From Chryseobacterium phosphatilyticum (GTDB lineage Bacteria > Bacteroidota > Bacteroidia > Flavobacteriales > Weeksellaceae): a stretch of DNA of 64,000 nt. The stretch covers positions 1,364,001-1,428,000 of the forward strand of contig NZ_PPED02000001.1 of the NCBI RefSeq assembly GCF_002899825.2, read 5' to 3'. The notes under the pieces were generated by a model, which saw only the letters and a program-made list of their open reading frames with translations, did not search any database and was not told the origin of the DNA. Shown piece by piece: positions 1-9,307 of this stretch (its first letter is position 1; every line of letters begins with the position of its first letter). The position numbers and the translations under genes were made by a program.

Positions 1-1
1 C

Positions 2-310
2 CAGTTTGTCGTATTATTCTCAAGCATTGCTTCCGTATATGGTAACAAAGGTCAGACAGATTATGCTGCGGCCAACAGTGTATTGGATGATTATGCCAAT
101 GCTTTAAACAAAAGGTTAAAAGGAAAAGTACTTTCTATTAACTGGGGCCCATGGAAAGGCGCAGGAATGGTTTCATCCACTCTTGAAACAGAATACGAGC
201 GCAGAGGTATTTCGATGATTCCATTGGATGAAGGAAAAGAAATCTTCCTTAACGAGATCAAGTACGGTACTGAAAGCCAGGTACTGATCATGTCTGGAAA
301 TAATTGGTAA
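2..310 (+). CDS. C-terminal end of a type I polyketide/fatty-acid megasynthase (ketoreductase domain), 5' end outside window
   Basis: Only the last 102 codons are present; the frame is open to the left edge. The residues match the second half of a PKS/FAS ketoreductase of the short-chain dehydrogenase fold: an FSSIAS segment with the catalytic serine region, then QTDYAAAN with the catalytic tyrosine and following asparagine, then an NWGPW segment typical of PKS ketoreductases. KR enzymes reduce the beta-ketoacyl-ACP intermediate with NADPH. Ending a large protein with a KR, followed directly by a KS-AT-DH protein, resembles the split of iterative lipid synthases in which KS-AT-ACP-KR and KS-DH functions sit on separate subunits. 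That upstream architecture is inference, because the domains before KR are not visible. The stop lies 18 bases before the next start, so the two genes are almost certainly co-transcribed. Confidence 0.85.
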   Translation, partial: QFVVLFSSIASVYGNKGQTDYAAANSVLDDYANALNKRLKGKVLSINWGPWKGAGMVSSTLETEYERRGISMIPLDEGKEIFLNEIKYGTESQVLIMSGNNW

Positions 311-328
311 ACACTGCATAAACTAAGT

Positions 329-3300
329 ATGAAAAAAACAGATGTTGCTGTCATTGGTCTTTCTTGTGTCTTTCCCGGGGCACAAGATGCCAACACTTTT
401 TGGCAAAATATTGTCAATAAAGTAGATTCTACCCAATTGGCTCCTGCCGATCGGATAGATCCGGTTCACTTCAGTGATGCTACCCATCCTGTTGACCGTT
501 TTTACTGTCAGCGGGGAGGATTTATCCCTGACTATGAATTTGATCCCACTGCTTTTGGTATTTTACCGCTGGCTGTTGAAGGAACCGAGCCTGACCATTT
601 ACTGACCCTTGATTTAGTGCAGAAAGCACTGGAAGATGCAGGGGTTTTTCAAAAAAAAACTTCCCTTGAAAAAACAGGGATTATTATAGGGAAAGGAAAC
701 TATACCGGACCCGGAGCTACCCGTGCGATAGAAATCGTAAGAACCGGAGAACAAATCTCTTCGCTGCTGCAGGAACTTTTACCTCAGGTATCTACTGCAG
801 ACATCGAAAAAGTAAAACATGCTTTTCAGGAGCGCAAAGGACGTTTTGCAGCCGATACTGCGATGGGATTAATTCCTAATCTTGTAGCATCACTTGTTGC
901 CAATCGTTTTGACCTTGGGGGAGCAGCTTTCACCGTAGATGCAGCCTGCGCCAGCGCCCTTATTGCCGTAGACCATGCAGTACAGGAACTTCAGCGTGGC
1001 CGTGCAGATATCATGATCGCAGGAGGAGTTCATACAGGACAAAATGCCGCTTTCTGGAGTATTTTTGCTCAGCTGGGAGCCATGTCCCGCCAGCAGCAGA
1101 TCAAGCCGTTCAGCATGGATGCTGACGGATTACTGATTGGAGAAGGTTGTGGATTCGTCGTTTTAAAACGACTGGAAGACGCCGTTCGTGATCAGGATAA
1201 AATCTATGCTGTTATTAAAGGGGTGGGCGTAAGCAGCGATGGTAACGGAACCAGCGTAATGAGTCCATCCGTAAAAGGTCAGTTGAAAGCCCTTGAACAA
1301 GCCTGGACAAATGCTGATCTTGATAAAAACAACGTGGGTTATCTTGAAGCTCATGGTACCGGAACTCCGCTTGGAGATAAAACAGAACTTCAGACCCTGG
1401 CACAATTCTTCGGAAAAGAAGAAACAGCTCAGGCAGCCGGTATCGGATCGGTAAAGTCCAATATCGGACATGCTATGCCCGCTGCCGGAATTGCAGGATT
1501 AATCAAAACCTGTCTTGCATTACACCACGATACCTTACCTCCTACCTTATATTGTGAGAATCCCATTGCAGATATGCAGAAAACCCGTTTTGCTCCTGTA
1601 CAGGAACCCCAAAACTGGTCAAAAACCGGACTTCCGAAAGTAGCAGCCGTGAATGCCTTCGGTTTCGGAGGAATCAATGCTCACGTAGTACTGGAAGGTT
1701 ATGATATGCCGAAAAAAGACAGCGTATTATTACTGGCAAGACCCACTCACGAAGAACTTCTTTCTGCTTTACAAAATAACGATACAACCGTAGGAGAAGG
1801 AGATTTCAGAGTAGCCATATTTGACCCGACACCAGCAAGAATTGAAAAAGCACTTAAAATTATCTCCAAAAATATTACCTGGAGAAATAAACAGGATATC
1901 TGGTACACTTCTGCCCCGCTATTAAAAGACGGCGGCAAAGTAGCCTTTGTATTTCCAGGTTTAGACGGCCTTGCAAAAGGTGAAGTAGAAACCGTTAGCC
2001 GTTATTTCGGATTAACAGCGCCTATCGAAACGGAAGGTGAAGGTCTTTTAACCGATGCCTTAAACATTTTCAACAACTGCAGTATCCTTGACAATTCCTT
2101 AAAAAAACTGGGAATCATTCCTGATATGAATGCAGGACACAGTTTAGGAGAATGGCTCGCAGGATATTCCTCAGAACTGGCAGAAGCCAACTCTGTAAAA
2201 GCCCTGATTGACGTTCTGAATCCTGAAACATTTGAACTAAAAGATTCTAAATTCATTGCTATAGGAGCCGGAATTGATGTAGTAAAACCTTTTATTACAG
2301 AGATTTCAGACTTATATGTATCCAATGATAACTGCCCAAATCAGGTCATCCTTTGCGGAAGCAATGCTGCATTGGACGAGTTGGTCCCTTTATTAAAATC
2401 AAAACAGATTTTCCATCAGGTGCTGCCATTCCAATCCGGGTTTCACTCTCCTTTTATCGCAGATAAGCTGGAGGTCATCCTTGCCGGAATGGAAAAAGCA
2501 CAGTTCCAGCAAACAAAAATCCCTTTATGGTCCGCGACTACCCTTGAACCTTATCCTGCTGATCAGGCTGCCATCAGACAACTGAGTGCAGAACATCTCG
2601 TTCAGCCGGTTCGCTTCCGTGAACTGACCGACAGATTGTATGAAGAAGGCGCAAGATGCTTTATTCAGGTCGGTACCGGAGGATTGATCGGGTTTATTGA
2701 TGATACTTTAAAAGGAAAAGCATTCAGTACGATTGCTTCCAGTGTTCCTACAAGATCTGCACTGGCTCAGCTGCAGCGAGTAGTCGCTTCATTATTTGTT
2801 GAGGGCAAAGGTATAGCCCTTGACTTTTTACACATTCAGAATCACACCAAAAAATCGTCAGGAAAAGGAATTAAACTGGAATTGGGCTCCCCGATTATCC
2901 GTAATTTTAAAGAAGCCCAGGCTTTAATTCCCGCCTTTGAAACACCAAAACAATACACCGCATCAGCCTCTATCGCTACCAAAACAGGACATCCTCTTGT
3001 GCAGGCCTTTCAGGATAACGTAGCAGATATGATCCGTATGCAGGAAGAGGTTTTAACCCTTTTCCAAAACCCACCAAATATTAAAATTCAACGTCCGGCT
3101 CCTGTGCAGCCAGTCGCTCCCGTAGCACCGCGAAGTACTGCCTTTTCAAAAGATCTGCATGTAACGCTGGAAAGTCATCCGTACCTTATCGATCACAGCT
3201 TATTGAGACAGCCTAAAGGATGGGCTCATGTAGCCGATATGGAACCAGTCATTCCGATGACCATGATCTTTGAACAGCTCGCAGAAATTGCGGAAGCAGA

Positions 3301-4579
3301 AATCCCGGGAACACAGGTTCATAAAATCATGAACGTAAGTGTTTTCCAATGGATGAACGTCGCCAAACCTTTTGAAAAAACCGTAAAAGGAGAATGGCGT
3401 TCCCAAAACCATGCGTATCTGGATATTGAAAATTTTGCCAATGCGGAAGTATTGCTGAAATCTTCTCCCGTTCCGGTTCCTGCATTCAATTTCTCTATCG
3501 GTGATCTTTTACCTATTGAGAGAACACCTGAAGAAATCTATGACATGCATATGTTCCATGGAGATCAGTATCAGGGAATCACTGAAGTTTCTGCCGTTGG
3601 TTCCAAAGGGATTATCGGAAAAATCAAAGGAAACGGCGGTAAAGGTTCGTTACTGGATAATGCGGGACAATTATTCGGGCTTTGGTTACAGCTTACGTTA
3701 GTCAAAGACCGTATTGCATTCCCTGTAAAAATCAGAGATATAGAGTTCTTCGGAGATATGCATGATCAGGAAGGTATTTTTGAATGTACCTGTATGCTGA
3801 CCGATCTTAACGATGAGTTCGCCATTGCCAACATCCTTCTGACCAGAGACGGAAAACCATGGTGTTCCATTACAGGCTGGCAAAACAGAAGATTGGAAAT
3901 TGACGCTGCTTTATGGAATGTTTCCATGTCACCGTTGCACAATCGCCTTTCTGAAGAGATCGCTCCTGAAGTATTCTACTTCCATCAGGCGTATACAAGA
4001 GTGGCTTCATGGGATTTTATCCTGAAAAGATATTTCAACCAGACGGAAAAACAGCATCACCAGCAATTATTACCGAATAAGAAGAAAAACTGGATGGTAA
4101 GCCGTGTAGCGGTAAAAGATGCCGTAAGAAACCTTCTTCGTCAGGAAAAAAATCATGCCTGCTTCCCGATTACCTTTGAGATTCGCTCCGATGAAGTGGG
4201 GAAACCTCATCTCATCAGTGATTTTACGGAAAACATCCATATTTCACTGGCTCACAAAGGAAAAGAGGCCGTAGGTATCGCACGATACGGAAAATCTGTA
4301 GGAATCGACATGGAGACTATTGAAGAACGCAGCTCCGGATTCTACGACATGGTATTTACCGACCATGAATTAACATTATTAAAAGACAGAGATCAGGCCG
4401 AGTGGACTACCCGGTTCTGGGTTGCCAAGGAAGCCTATGGAAAGTTCCTGGGGACAGGACTGAAAGGAAATCCAAAAGCCTTCGAAGTCGAATTGATAAA
4501 AGATGATCACTTGTGGATCAACAACATTGAAATCAAAACTATTAAACATCAAAATTATATTATCGGATGGACACTGTAA
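329..4579 (+). CDS. Iterative-type PKS/FAS subunit: KS-AT-DH with C-terminal phosphopantetheinyl transferase
   Basis: This is a 1416-residue multidomain synthase. The N-terminal ketosynthase (about 1-460) has the full triad: Cys207 in a DAACAS context, His342 in EAHGTGT and His381 in NIGHA. An acyltransferase domain follows (about 535-830) with nucleophile Ser605 in GHSLGE. A proline-rich linker near 930 leads to a double-hotdog dehydratase (about 940-1200) with His956 in the first hotdog and Asp1110 in the second. The last about 170 residues are a Sfp-type 4'-phosphopantetheinyl transferase, with GIDME (Asp1327, Glu1329) and WVAKEA (Lys1367, Glu1368). No ACP or KR is seen inside, so it probably works with the KR-bearing upstream protein and the stand-alone ACP downstream. 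The fused PPTase could activate that ACP within the complex. KS-AT-DH chemistry fits a reduced or unsaturated acyl chain. Its product cannot be named from sequence. Confidence 0.9.
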   Translation: MKKTDVAVIGLSCVFPGAQDANTFWQNIVNKVDSTQLAPADRIDPVHFSDATHPVDRFYCQRGGFIPDYEFDPTAFGILPLAVEGTEPDHLLTLDLVQKALEDAGVFQKKTSLEKTGIIIGKGNYTGPGATRAIEIVRTGEQISSLLQELLPQVSTADIEKVKHAFQERKGRFAADTAMGLIPNLVASLVANRFDLGGAAFTVDAACASALIAVDHAVQELQRGRADIMIAGGVHTGQNAAFWSIFAQLGAMSRQQQIKPFSMDADGLLIGEGCGFVVLKRLEDAVRDQDKIYAVIKGVGVSSDGNGTSVMSPSVKGQLKALEQAWTNADLDKNNVGYLEAHGTGTPLGDKTELQTLAQFFGKEETAQAAGIGSVKSNIGHAMPAAGIAGLIKTCLALHHDTLPPTLYCENPIADMQKTRFAPVQEPQNWSKTGLPKVAAVNAFGFGGINAHVVLEGYDMPKKDSVLLLARPTHEELLSALQNNDTTVGEGDFRVAIFDPTPARIEKALKIISKNITWRNKQDIWYTSAPLLKDGGKVAFVFPGLDGLAKGEVETVSRYFGLTAPIETEGEGLLTDALNIFNNCSILDNSLKKLGIIPDMNAGHSLGEWLAGYSSELAEANSVKALIDVLNPETFELKDSKFIAIGAGIDVVKPFITEISDLYVSNDNCPNQVILCGSNAALDELVPLLKSKQIFHQVLPFQSGFHSPFIADKLEVILAGMEKAQFQQTKIPLWSATTLEPYPADQAAIRQLSAEHLVQPVRFRELTDRLYEEGARCFIQVGTGGLIGFIDDTLKGKAFSTIASSVPTRSALAQLQRVVASLFVEGKGIALDFLHIQNHTKKSSGKGIKLELGSPIIRNFKEAQALIPAFETPKQYTASASIATKTGHPLVQAFQDNVADMIRMQEEVLTLFQNPPNIKIQRPAPVQPVAPVAPRSTAFSKDLHVTLESHPYLIDHSLLRQPKGWAHVADMEPVIPMTMIFEQLAEIAEAEIPGTQVHKIMNVSVFQWMNVAKPFEKTVKGEWRSQNHAYLDIENFANAEVLLKSSPVPVPAFNFSIGDLLPIERTPEEIYDMHMFHGDQYQGITEVSAVGSKGIIGKIKGNGGKGSLLDNAGQLFGLWLQLTLVKDRIAFPVKIRDIEFFGDMHDQEGIFECTCMLTDLNDEFAIANILLTRDGKPWCSITGWQNRRLEIDAALWNVSMSPLHNRLSEEIAPEVFYFHQAYTRVASWDFILKRYFNQTEKQHHQQLLPNKKKNWMVSRVAVKDAVRNLLRQEKNHACFPITFEIRSDEVGKPHLISDFTENIHISLAHKGKEAVGIARYGKSVGIDMETIEERSSGFYDMVFTDHELTLLKDRDQAEWTTRFWVAKEAYGKFLGTGLKGNPKAFEVELIKDDHLWINNIEIKTIKHQNYIIGWTL

Positions 4580-4866
4580 ACCCAACATTAAAAATGAACC
4601 ACGAAGAACTTTTCACTTTATTAAAAGGTTTTATTACTGAAGTGATCGGTGCTGAATTTGTAGAAGAAATGGATATTACTCCGGAAAGTTCATTCACCAA
4701 GGATCTGGAAATGGACAGTATTGAAATTGTTTCTTTCTCTGAAAAGATCAAAGCGCATTTTGGAGATCAGATCGATTTTACAGGCTGGTTGTCTTCTATG
4801 GACCTTGACCAGCTGATCAATCTTGACCTTAGTATGATCATCAATTACATCTACGAATGCCAATAA
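4567..4866 (+). CDS. Stand-alone acyl carrier protein
   Basis: A 99-residue acidic protein of the ACP fold. The carrier serine is Ser51 in an LEMDSIE context, matching the DSxE/DSL motif modified with phosphopantetheine. It would hold the growing chain for the KS, AT and DH domains and be activated by the PPTase fused to the preceding protein. The first ATG overlaps the end of that gene by 13 bases. A second in-frame ATG at 4594 (giving MNHEEL) lies just past the stop and is an equally plausible start that would give a 90-residue protein nearer the usual ACP length. The next gene starts inside this one (10-base overlap), so translation is probably coupled. Confidence 0.9.
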   Translation: MDTVNPTLKMNHEELFTLLKGFITEVIGAEFVEEMDITPESSFTKDLEMDSIEIVSFSEKIKAHFGDQIDFTGWLSSMDLDQLINLDLSMIINYIYECQ

Positions 4867-5639
4867 TCACTGTCAATAATAAACAGGTTCATATACAGGA
4901 ACTCAACAAAACAGCTGAACAGACCGTGGTTTTAATCCACGGGATGTTCAGCAATCTGTCTATTTATTATTTTAATATTGCTCCGATTCTGGCGCAGCAC
5001 TTCCATGTAGTCATGTACGATCTGAAAAGCCACGGAATGAGTGAGCGTTTCCTTGACGGATATGACCTTGATACCATGTCATCCGATCTGATTTGTTTAA
5101 TGGATACGTTGCAACTGAAAAAGGTACATCTTGCCGGCTATAGTTTCGGTGGTCTTATTGCTTTAAAAACAGCTTTACAGTACCCTGAACGCGTCAATAA
5201 ACTGGTGGTAACGGAAGCTCCCGATCCTCAGGATGAAAAGGCCCGCAATATTATTGATGAATACAGCAAAGAGTTTCTGGAACATTATGTAGCCAATTTT
5301 ACGGATACCACTAAAGTTCAGATGGGGAAAAGACAAATGGAGAAGAACCATCGTATGTATGAGTTTCTGTTTAATCAAACCAGCATTAAAGCAGACATGA
5401 TCAGGGAAAAAGACTTCCTGAACGAAGCTGATTTTAACGAATTAAAAGCTTCCACCTTATTGCTTTACGGTGCTGACTCCAATTGCAGACCTACCGGAGA
5501 ATGGCTGCAGACTCAGATCGGGAATTCAGTTCTGGAACTGATTCCGGGCGATCATAATATTCCTATTCAGGAACCGCAGATGATCGCTGAGACCATCACT
5601 CATTTTTTATCTAAAATTTTAACACAAAACCATGGCTAA
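4857..5639 (+). CDS. Alpha/beta hydrolase (thioesterase- or esterase-like)
   Basis: A 260-residue alpha/beta hydrolase. An oxyanion HG motif follows the first strand (LIHGMF near residue 28). The nucleophile elbow is GYSFGG with Ser96, the acid is probably Asp207 in GADSN and the base His233 in GDHN, which gives a complete catalytic triad. No signal peptide is seen, so it is probably cytoplasmic. Set between the ACP and the glycosyltransferases with overlaps on both sides (10 and 8 bases), it could release or edit the acyl chain from the carrier, or hydrolyse a related ester. The sequence alone does not separate thioesterase from esterase activity. Confidence 0.85.
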   Translation: MPIITVNNKQVHIQELNKTAEQTVVLIHGMFSNLSIYYFNIAPILAQHFHVVMYDLKSHGMSERFLDGYDLDTMSSDLICLMDTLQLKKVHLAGYSFGGLIALKTALQYPERVNKLVVTEAPDPQDEKARNIIDEYSKEFLEHYVANFTDTTKVQMGKRQMEKNHRMYEFLFNQTSIKADMIREKDFLNEADFNELKASTLLLYGADSNCRPTGEWLQTQIGNSVLELIPGDHNIPIQEPQMIAETITHFLSKILTQNHG

Positions 5640-8031
5640 ATTCGCATTTATAGTTCCACCCCTTACAGGACATGTCAATCCTACCTTAAGCATTGGTGCT
5701 ACCCTATTGGAAAGAGGCCACGAAGTAGCGTGGATCAGCCTTGATCCTACCCTGGAAGCCAAACTTCCAGAGGGCGGAAAGCTCCTTCTTATTCAATACG
5801 ATCAAACCGATGAAGAAAAGAAAGAGAGTGAACAGTACCTGGATATTATTTCAAAAAAAGTAGTCTACGGCATTGATAGCGTTAAATTTCTGTATGAAGA
5901 GGTCTTGATCCCTTTAAACAGACATTGCTATAACGGAATCATTGCTTTGTTAAAAATATACCAACCCGATTTGATTATCGGGGACCATCAGTTATTTGCA
6001 GCCCCGGTTGCTGCTAAAACGCTTGGAATTCCCTACGCAACTTCCGTGACCGCTCCGGCAGCCATTAAAATTATGAATGAGCTTCCGAAGGTACACGAAT
6101 GGGAGGTGAACCAAATTGTAGATTTACAGAAGGAGTTGGGCTTTCATGAAGAACGCTCTCTGGCAACCTCTGACCTGCTCACTCTGGTCTTAACTTCCAA
6201 TTATTTCTTTGGTGAAATGGAGGATCTGCCTTCTCAATATCAATTTACAGGACCTGTTCTTACGGAACGACGCATCTCTTGTGAGTTTGACTGGAACAGG
6301 CTCAACAGTGCCACCAACAAAAAGATTCTCGTAAGCATCGGAACCACTTTCGATCATGATCATAAAAAAGCATTTTTCCAGAAAGTGGTGGACGCCTTTA
6401 AAGATGAAGACTTAACGGTTGTCGTCGTTTCCGATCCACAGCTTTTCGAGCAGTGGCCGGACAACTTTATGGTGTATCAACAGGTTCCCCAACTGGATCT
6501 ATTACCTCATCTCGACGGAGTGGTTTGCCACGGTGGTCACAACACCGTTTCAGAAACCTTATCCAACGGTATTCCATTGGTGGTCATTCCAATTGCGTAT
6601 GATCAGTCACACGTTGCAGGACGTGTCGTGCGTACCGAAGCTGGGGAACGTCTGAATTTTAATAGGTTTAAAGCGAATCATCTTAGAGAAGCAGTACAAC
6701 AGATTCTGAACAACCCCAGCTATCGTGAAGCAGCTCAGAAAGTCGGACAATCGTTTGTTGAAGCCGGCGGTTCAGCGACTGCAGCTGATTTACTTGAACA
6801 AGCAATAACACCTACCACAAAAATGAAAAAAGCGAAATTCTTATTTGTTATCCCTCCGTTTTTCGGACATATCAGCCCTACATTAAGTGTTGGGGTAAGC
6901 CTTATTGCCCGTGGCCACGAAGTAAAATGGTTCGGGATCACTCCATTATCAGACGAACACATTCCGGAAGGAGGATCTTACTATTACCCTCATGAAGATC
7001 TTATCCCTTATCAGGACGAAATACAACGCATTCTAAAAAGACAAGATGACGGACCTGCCTGTTCAGGTCCTGAAGTGATGAAACTAGCCCTTGAAGAAAC
7101 CTATGTTCCTTTTGCCAAAATGATGATGCCGGGATTGAGCCGGTTAACAGAGAGCTGGAAGCCCGATGTTATCGTCAATGACTGTATCACCTTCGGGGGC
7201 GCTTTATTTGCTCATAAACACAATATCCCTTGTGTAACAACCACTCCGGTACCACCGGATGTCATGGGAGATACTGAAAAAAGTGCTCCTAAAATCTGGG
7301 AATGGCAGCAAAACCTGATCAAAAACCTGCAAAAAGAAGTAGGAATTGAGGATGACGGTATTTTTATTCATTCCCACAAACTGAATATGGTATTTACTTC
7401 CCAGGCATTTGCCGGATTTGAAACCGTTCCTTCCCACATGAAATTTGTAGGTCCGGTAAAAGGACGTCCGAACGACGCTCCATTTGAATGGGATCGTTTG
7501 CATGCCGCAACCACTCCGAAGATCTTTGTATCATTAGGAACATTATTGGTCGATATCAGAAAAGCATTCTTCGAAAAGGTGATCGCCGCTTTTGCAGACC
7601 AACCAGTGACTGTGATAGCCGCTACTCCACCTGATATTTTTGAAGAGTGGCCATCTAATTTTATTGTGAACAGCTTTGTTCCTCAATCGGAATTAATGCC
7701 TCATATGGATATGGTCATCTGTCATGGCGGTTTCAACACCGTTAACGATACGTTCCGTAATGGTTTACCAATGTTAATCACTCCTATCGCTTATGACCAC
7801 TTCCATATTGCGAAATTAATTGAGCAGGCCGGTTGTGGAATCAGCATCCGATACAAACGTCTACGTGTAGAAGCCCTTCGCGAAACTGTTTTTGAATTAT
7901 TAGAAAACCCGAAATACAGAGCTGCCGCCAGGGAAGTTCAAAACACTTTCCATACGGCAGGCGGTAATGATAAGGCTGTAGAATTATTAGAAAACTTTGT
8001 TCAACAGGAATCCACTTTAATTTCTGTATAA
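5632..8031 (+). CDS. Fused tandem MGT-family glycosyltransferases (two GT1 domains in one chain)
   Basis: A 799-residue protein made of two complete, related GT1/MGT-type glycosyltransferases (the UGT fold, also seen in macrolide and zeaxanthin glycosyltransferases). Unit one covers about residues 1-397 and unit two about 398-799. Each opens with the same FxVPPxxGHxxPTLSxG segment and each has the sugar-nucleotide-binding CHGGxNTV motif (His300 and His698). The join is a direct run-through: TPTTK leads into a second MKKAKF start at nucleotide 6823, with no stop or long linker. Such enzymes move a sugar from a UDP-sugar to a small lipophilic acceptor. Two active-looking units suggest that two sugars are added in turn, or that the domains form an obligate pair. 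No membrane segments are evident. It overlaps the hydrolase gene by 8 bases. Confidence 0.9.
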   Translation: MAKFAFIVPPLTGHVNPTLSIGATLLERGHEVAWISLDPTLEAKLPEGGKLLLIQYDQTDEEKKESEQYLDIISKKVVYGIDSVKFLYEEVLIPLNRHCYNGIIALLKIYQPDLIIGDHQLFAAPVAAKTLGIPYATSVTAPAAIKIMNELPKVHEWEVNQIVDLQKELGFHEERSLATSDLLTLVLTSNYFFGEMEDLPSQYQFTGPVLTERRISCEFDWNRLNSATNKKILVSIGTTFDHDHKKAFFQKVVDAFKDEDLTVVVVSDPQLFEQWPDNFMVYQQVPQLDLLPHLDGVVCHGGHNTVSETLSNGIPLVVIPIAYDQSHVAGRVVRTEAGERLNFNRFKANHLREAVQQILNNPSYREAAQKVGQSFVEAGGSATAADLLEQAITPTTKMKKAKFLFVIPPFFGHISPTLSVGVSLIARGHEVKWFGITPLSDEHIPEGGSYYYPHEDLIPYQDEIQRILKRQDDGPACSGPEVMKLALEETYVPFAKMMMPGLSRLTESWKPDVIVNDCITFGGALFAHKHNIPCVTTTPVPPDVMGDTEKSAPKIWEWQQNLIKNLQKEVGIEDDGIFIHSHKLNMVFTSQAFAGFETVPSHMKFVGPVKGRPNDAPFEWDRLHAATTPKIFVSLGTLLVDIRKAFFEKVIAAFADQPVTVIAATPPDIFEEWPSNFIVNSFVPQSELMPHMDMVICHGGFNTVNDTFRNGLPMLITPIAYDHFHIAKLIEQAGCGISIRYKRLRVEALRETVFELLENPKYRAAAREVQNTFHTAGGNDKAVELLENFVQQESTLISV

Positions 8032-8035
8032 GCCT

Positions 8036-9307
8036 ATGAGACGAAGATTGTTATTTGGCGAACGCATGCTTTTGGGGGACGGTACCGAACCGTTCAACGG
8101 GGTTATTCCGTTCAGACTAAAAGGTAGCTTCACATTAGAAGATATCAAGAGAGCCTTAGCTCGTATTCAACAAAAACATCCCTGGCTCAGAGCACTCATC
8201 ACCTACGATGAGAAAAATATCCCATGCTTTGATGTCCCGGAATCTCCCATATCTATTCCGATAAAAATTCTGGTTCGCCAACATGAAGACCAGTGGCAGG
8301 AGGAATCCAAAAGAGAATGGCAGACCACCTTTAATTATGAAAAACTTCCTCTCATCCGCTTTATATGGATCAAAGGAGAGGGAATATCCGATATGATTTT
8401 TTCATTCCACCATTGTTTATGCGATGGGGGTTCCGGTATGGCTTTTTTATATGAATTTTTACAGGTTCTGGATAATCCTTCCGCCGATATCGGGATTGAA
8501 AAACCTATTCTGGGTATTCAGGATGTGGTTCCTGCTCACATTCTCAACAGTCGCAGACAAAAACTAAAGGCAAAATTCATCAGCAGACTGGCCGCTACAG
8601 CTATTAAGTTTATTCCTGTCAACAAAAAAACAGTGGACAGACAAAACGATTACCTGATTCACTGGAAATTTGATCAGAAAAGAAGTCAGGAATTAATCTC
8701 TTATTGTAAATCCAATCAGGTGACGGTCAACACGCTTTTGTGTGCTGCGGTTCTTCAGGCTTTTAAAACCGTAAGAGGAGCAGCTGCTTTTAACAAAGTT
8801 TCCTGTCCTGTAGATATCAGACGTTTTGCCAATCAGGTTAAAAATGATCATATTTTCGCTTTCGGATTGATGATCGTTGTTTCAGCCAATGAAAAAATGA
8901 ACTTTCTGGACAATGTACGTTCCATGCAGGCCGCTGTGGAGCGTAAAACGTCTAAACTGGATCCTTATATTACCATGATGGTGATGGAATCAGGACATGA
9001 TGCACTCCCCAACTTCACGAAATTGTTAAAGAATGGAAAATCATCCAATGACTGTATGTTTTCCAACCTGGGACGCATTCAGATTCCTCATCAGTATAAA
9101 GAATTTACCCTGGAAACGATTTTCAGCCCTACGGTGATCGGTCCTTTAGGAAATACCACTACCCTTGTTACCTCAACATTTCAGGGAGAAATGGGCTTTT
9201 CTTTTGTGGGAAGTGAAGGCTATCTGCCATATTCCGAAGCATTAGCCATTCGTGATGAGATTATAAAAACAGTTCAGCAGCAAATTGAAAATTTAGTAAC
9301 ATCATGA
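8036..9307 (+). CDS. Condensation-fold acyltransferase (PapA/alcohol-acyltransferase-like), intact HHxxxDG
   Basis: A 423-residue protein of the condensation/chloramphenicol-acetyltransferase superfamily. It has the N-terminal strand-helix pattern with a QQKHPWLR segment and the active-site motif HHCLCDG (His125, His126, Asp130), in which the second histidine is the general base. Free-standing members such as PapA5 esterify hydroxyl groups on polyketide or sugar acceptors using an acyl-ACP or acyl-CoA donor. Here the likely donor is the chain on the neighbouring ACP and the acceptor may be the glycosylated product. This is inferred from position only. It starts 4 bases after the glycosyltransferase stop and overlaps the next gene by 4 bases. 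Confidence 0.85.
   Translation: MRRRLLFGERMLLGDGTEPFNGVIPFRLKGSFTLEDIKRALARIQQKHPWLRALITYDEKNIPCFDVPESPISIPIKILVRQHEDQWQEESKREWQTTFNYEKLPLIRFIWIKGEGISDMIFSFHHCLCDGGSGMAFLYEFLQVLDNPSADIGIEKPILGIQDVVPAHILNSRRQKLKAKFISRLAATAIKFIPVNKKTVDRQNDYLIHWKFDQKRSQELISYCKSNQVTVNTLLCAAVLQAFKTVRGAAAFNKVSCPVDIRRFANQVKNDHIFAFGLMIVVSANEKMNFLDNVRSMQAAVERKTSKLDPYITMMVMESGHDALPNFTKLLKNGKSSNDCMFSNLGRIQIPHQYKEFTLETIFSPTVIGPLGNTTTLVTSTFQGEMGFSFVGSEGYLPYSEALAIRDEIIKTVQQQIENLVTS

Noticed and set aside
329..4579. Assignment to a polyunsaturated fatty acid synthase (pfa) cluster
   Set aside because: The KS-AT-DH-PPTase order and the neighbouring glycosyltransferases do not match the standard pfaABCDE set, and no enoyl reductase is present in the window.
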